Positions 5,757 to 7,252 of a stretch of DNA of 7,252 nucleotides are shown here, piece by piece; the stretch's first letter is position 1; every line of letters begins with the position of its first letter. The stretch comes from JBKPDV01 sp046728075 (GTDB lineage: Bacteria > Acidobacteriota > Thermoanaerobaculia > UBA5066 > Gp7-AA6). The stretch spans positions 1-7,252 of the forward strand of contig JBKPDV010000124.1 in assembly GCA_046728075.1 (NCBI GenBank), written 5' to 3'. Position numbers and translations under genes: made by a program. The notes beneath the pieces were generated by a model, which saw nothing but the letters and a program-made list of their open reading frames with translations, had not been told where the DNA came from and searched no databases.

Positions 5757-6971
5757 ATGAGCCGGAGGTACGATGTCATCGTGGTCGGCGCTCGGTGCGC
5801 AGGCGCGCCGACGGCGATGCTGCTTGCGCGCAAGGGTTACAAGGTCCTGCTGCTGGATCGGTCCTCATTTCCAAGCGAAATCCCACATGGTCATTTCATC
5901 CACCGGCACGGCCCGCGGTACCTGCGCGACTGGGGTCTGCTCGACCGCGTGATCGCCACGGGTTGCCCGCCCTCGACGACGATCATCCTTGATGCCGGGG
6001 ATTTCTGTCTTGTGGGCCGTGACCTGGTGCTTGACGGTATCGCCGCCGGTTATGGCCCGCGGCGGGGCGTGCTCGACAAGGTGCTGGTCGACGCCGCCAT
6101 CGAGGCGGGTGCCGAGCTGCGCGAGGGCTGCGCGATCGAAGAATACCTCACAGACGGAAATCGGGTGGTCGGCGCTCGTGGCCGAGATTGCACGCGCGGC
6201 AGCCTGATAATGGAGCGGGCTACCGTCACAGTCGGCGCCGATGGGCGCGGCTCCCTTCTCGCGCGCACCGTGCAGGCGGCTGAGTATGAATTCACCCCGA
6301 CCCTCACCTGTTGGTATTTTTCATATTGGACCGGTGCCTCCCATGGCCTCGAGCTCTATGTGCGGGGTGAGCGCGCGATCTTCGCGCACCCAACGAACGA
6401 TGGCCTGTTCGCCGTATTCGTCGGATGCCCGATCAGAGAGCAGCGTGCAGTCCAGTCGGATCTGGAGCGCCAGTTCATGGCTGCGGTCGACCTGGTGCCG
6501 GAACTGGCAGACCGGGTCCGATCTGGTGAGCGCGTCGAACGCTTCTACGGTGCGGCCAACCTGCCAAACTTTCTGCGTACTCCTTACGGCCCAGGCTGGG
6601 CCCTTGTCGGCGACGCAGGCTGCCATAAGGACCCTTATTTGGCGCTGGGCATCTGCGACGCCTTCCGCGACGCGGATCTAGTGGCGGATGCAATCGATCG
6701 ACAGCTGTCGGGAATGCTCATGCACGACCAGGTGATGGTGGACTACGAGCGGCGGCGAAACGAGGCAACAATGACGGACTACAGGATGAATCTTGATCTG
6801 GCGCAGTTCAAACCGCTACCCGCTGAGCTGCGCCAGCTGCAAGAGGCCGTGCGGGGAAATCAGGAGGCGACCAACCAGTTCCTCATGGCCCGTGAAGGCA
6901 TGATCGCTCCCGAGACGTTCTTCAATCCAGAAAACCTGCGCCGCATCGGTGCGCACGCGGCGGCGGGATGA
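5757..6971 (+). CDS. FAD-dependent oxidoreductase/monooxygenase (PHBH-like fold)
   Basis: 404 residues. The N-terminal beta-alpha-beta nucleotide fold is YDVIVVGARCAGAPTAMLLA (5-24), with Asp34 at the end of the second strand. The Rossmann glycine motif reads GARCAG (11-16), where the middle Gly is Arg, a variant common in this subfamily. The DG motif is GADGRG (160-165), and the GD motif that contacts FAD is LVGDAG (Gly285-Asp286), followed by HKDPYLALGICDAFRDADL. This order is that of class A flavoprotein hydroxylases and geranylgeranyl-reductase-like oxidoreductases. The reaction is probably NAD(P)H-dependent hydroxylation or reduction of a small organic compound in the cytoplasm, but the substrate cannot be read. 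ATG 5757 is preceded by AGAGG at five bases; a TTG at 5739 is a poorer start. It diverges from the LysR gene and is one base from the transporter gene, so the two are probably co-transcribed. Confidence 0.9.
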   Translation: MSRRYDVIVVGARCAGAPTAMLLARKGYKVLLLDRSSFPSEIPHGHFIHRHGPRYLRDWGLLDRVIATGCPPSTTIILDAGDFCLVGRDLVLDGIAAGYGPRRGVLDKVLVDAAIEAGAELREGCAIEEYLTDGNRVVGARGRDCTRGSLIMERATVTVGADGRGSLLARTVQAAEYEFTPTLTCWYFSYWTGASHGLELYVRGERAIFAHPTNDGLFAVFVGCPIREQRAVQSDLERQFMAAVDLVPELADRVRSGERVERFYGAANLPNFLRTPYGPGWALVGDAGCHKDPYLALGICDAFRDADLVADAIDRQLSGMLMHDQVMVDYERRRNEATMTDYRMNLDLAQFKPLPAELRQLQEAVRGNQEATNQFLMAREGMIAPETFFNPENLRRIGAHAAAG

Positions 6972-6972
6972 G

Positions 6973-7252
6973 ATGGCGATGGCCAGGAATTCCAATGTGC
7001 TCACGGCAGACGCGGCGCCTATCCGTGCCGCAAATGTAAGTTCGAATGGAGCCGTGCGCCGGCGCGTCGTCCTCGCCGCCACAATCGGAAATATCCTCGA
7101 GTGGTATGACTTCCTGGTCTACGGATTTCTATCGGTGACCATTGGAAAGCTTTTCTTTCCCACCGGCAGCGAACTCTCCTCGCTGCTCCTCTCGGTCGCG
7201 ACGTTCGGGGTCGGCTTCGTCATGCGGCCGATCGGCGCTGTGGTTCTTGGTA
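6973..7252 (+). CDS. MFS transporter, metabolite:H+ symporter (MHS) type, N-terminal part (cut by window end)
   Basis: 93 residues are visible before the right edge. After a polar, poorly conserved leader of about 30 residues comes AATIGNILEWYDFLVYGFLS (35-54), the first membrane helix with the EWYDF signature of the MHS group (ShiA, ProP, KgtP relatives). KLFFP (59-63) follows, and LLSVATFGVGFVMRPIGAVV (72-91) covers the second helix and the R-P-I-G loop motif. Such proteins take up organic acids, aromatic acids, betaines or similar compounds with protons across the inner membrane. The start lies one base after the FAD oxidoreductase stop, implying translational coupling and a shared job: import of the substrate that the oxidoreductase acts on (inference). 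ATG 6979 is an alternative start. There is no strong ribosome site. Confidence 0.9.
   Translation, partial: MAMARNSNVLTADAAPIRAANVSSNGAVRRRVVLAATIGNILEWYDFLVYGFLSVTIGKLFFPTGSELSSLLLSVATFGVGFVMRPIGAVVLG

Overview
The window is GC-rich, has dense reading frames and reads as chromosomal DNA of an alphaproteobacterium. The order Rhizobiales (Bradyrhizobium/Rhodopseudomonas-like) is my best guess. It rests on protein style: a BTAD-hydrolase regulator, a BisC-type molybdoenzyme and FAD/MHS catabolic genes. No marker gene fixes the taxon. There are six recognisable genes, two of them cut by the window edges, and one gene remnant. I see no tRNA, rRNA, CRISPR array, intact insertion sequence or phage gene.

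Left part (1-1693). A minus-strand gene runs off the left edge with no stop. It encodes a chimeric regulator: an OmpR/SARP-type winged helix, a BTAD helical domain and an alpha/beta-hydrolase domain. It diverges from a small plus-strand gene for a DUF4242 (SCO4226-like, putative nickel-binding) protein. That protein has two well-spaced start sites, one giving a secreted form and one a cytoplasmic form. The roughly 120 bp between the genes holds four CAACG direct repeats in a regular 33/12/33 bp pattern, a candidate operator. A 12-bp hairpin follows the DUF4242 gene.

Centre (1694-4221). A complete 773-residue molybdopterin oxidoreductase of the BisC/TorA/DMSO-reductase type. It has no Tat signal and no N-terminal Fe-S site, so it is probably a cytoplasmic biotin/methionine sulfoxide reductase-like enzyme.

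Gap (4222-4734). About 500 bp without an intact gene. It holds hairpins just after the molybdoenzyme, a minus-strand remnant of the UvrB C-terminal UVR motif, and an inverted repeat in otherwise anonymous DNA.

Right part (4735-7252). A LysR-type regulator on the minus strand diverges from an FAD-dependent oxidoreductase, which is followed after one base by an MHS-type MFS transporter cut by the right edge. This is the usual layout of a small uptake-and-oxidation operon controlled by its divergent LysR protein. The substrate cannot be read from the sequence. Nested inverted repeats lie in the divergent region, and their position bears on where the LysR protein really starts.
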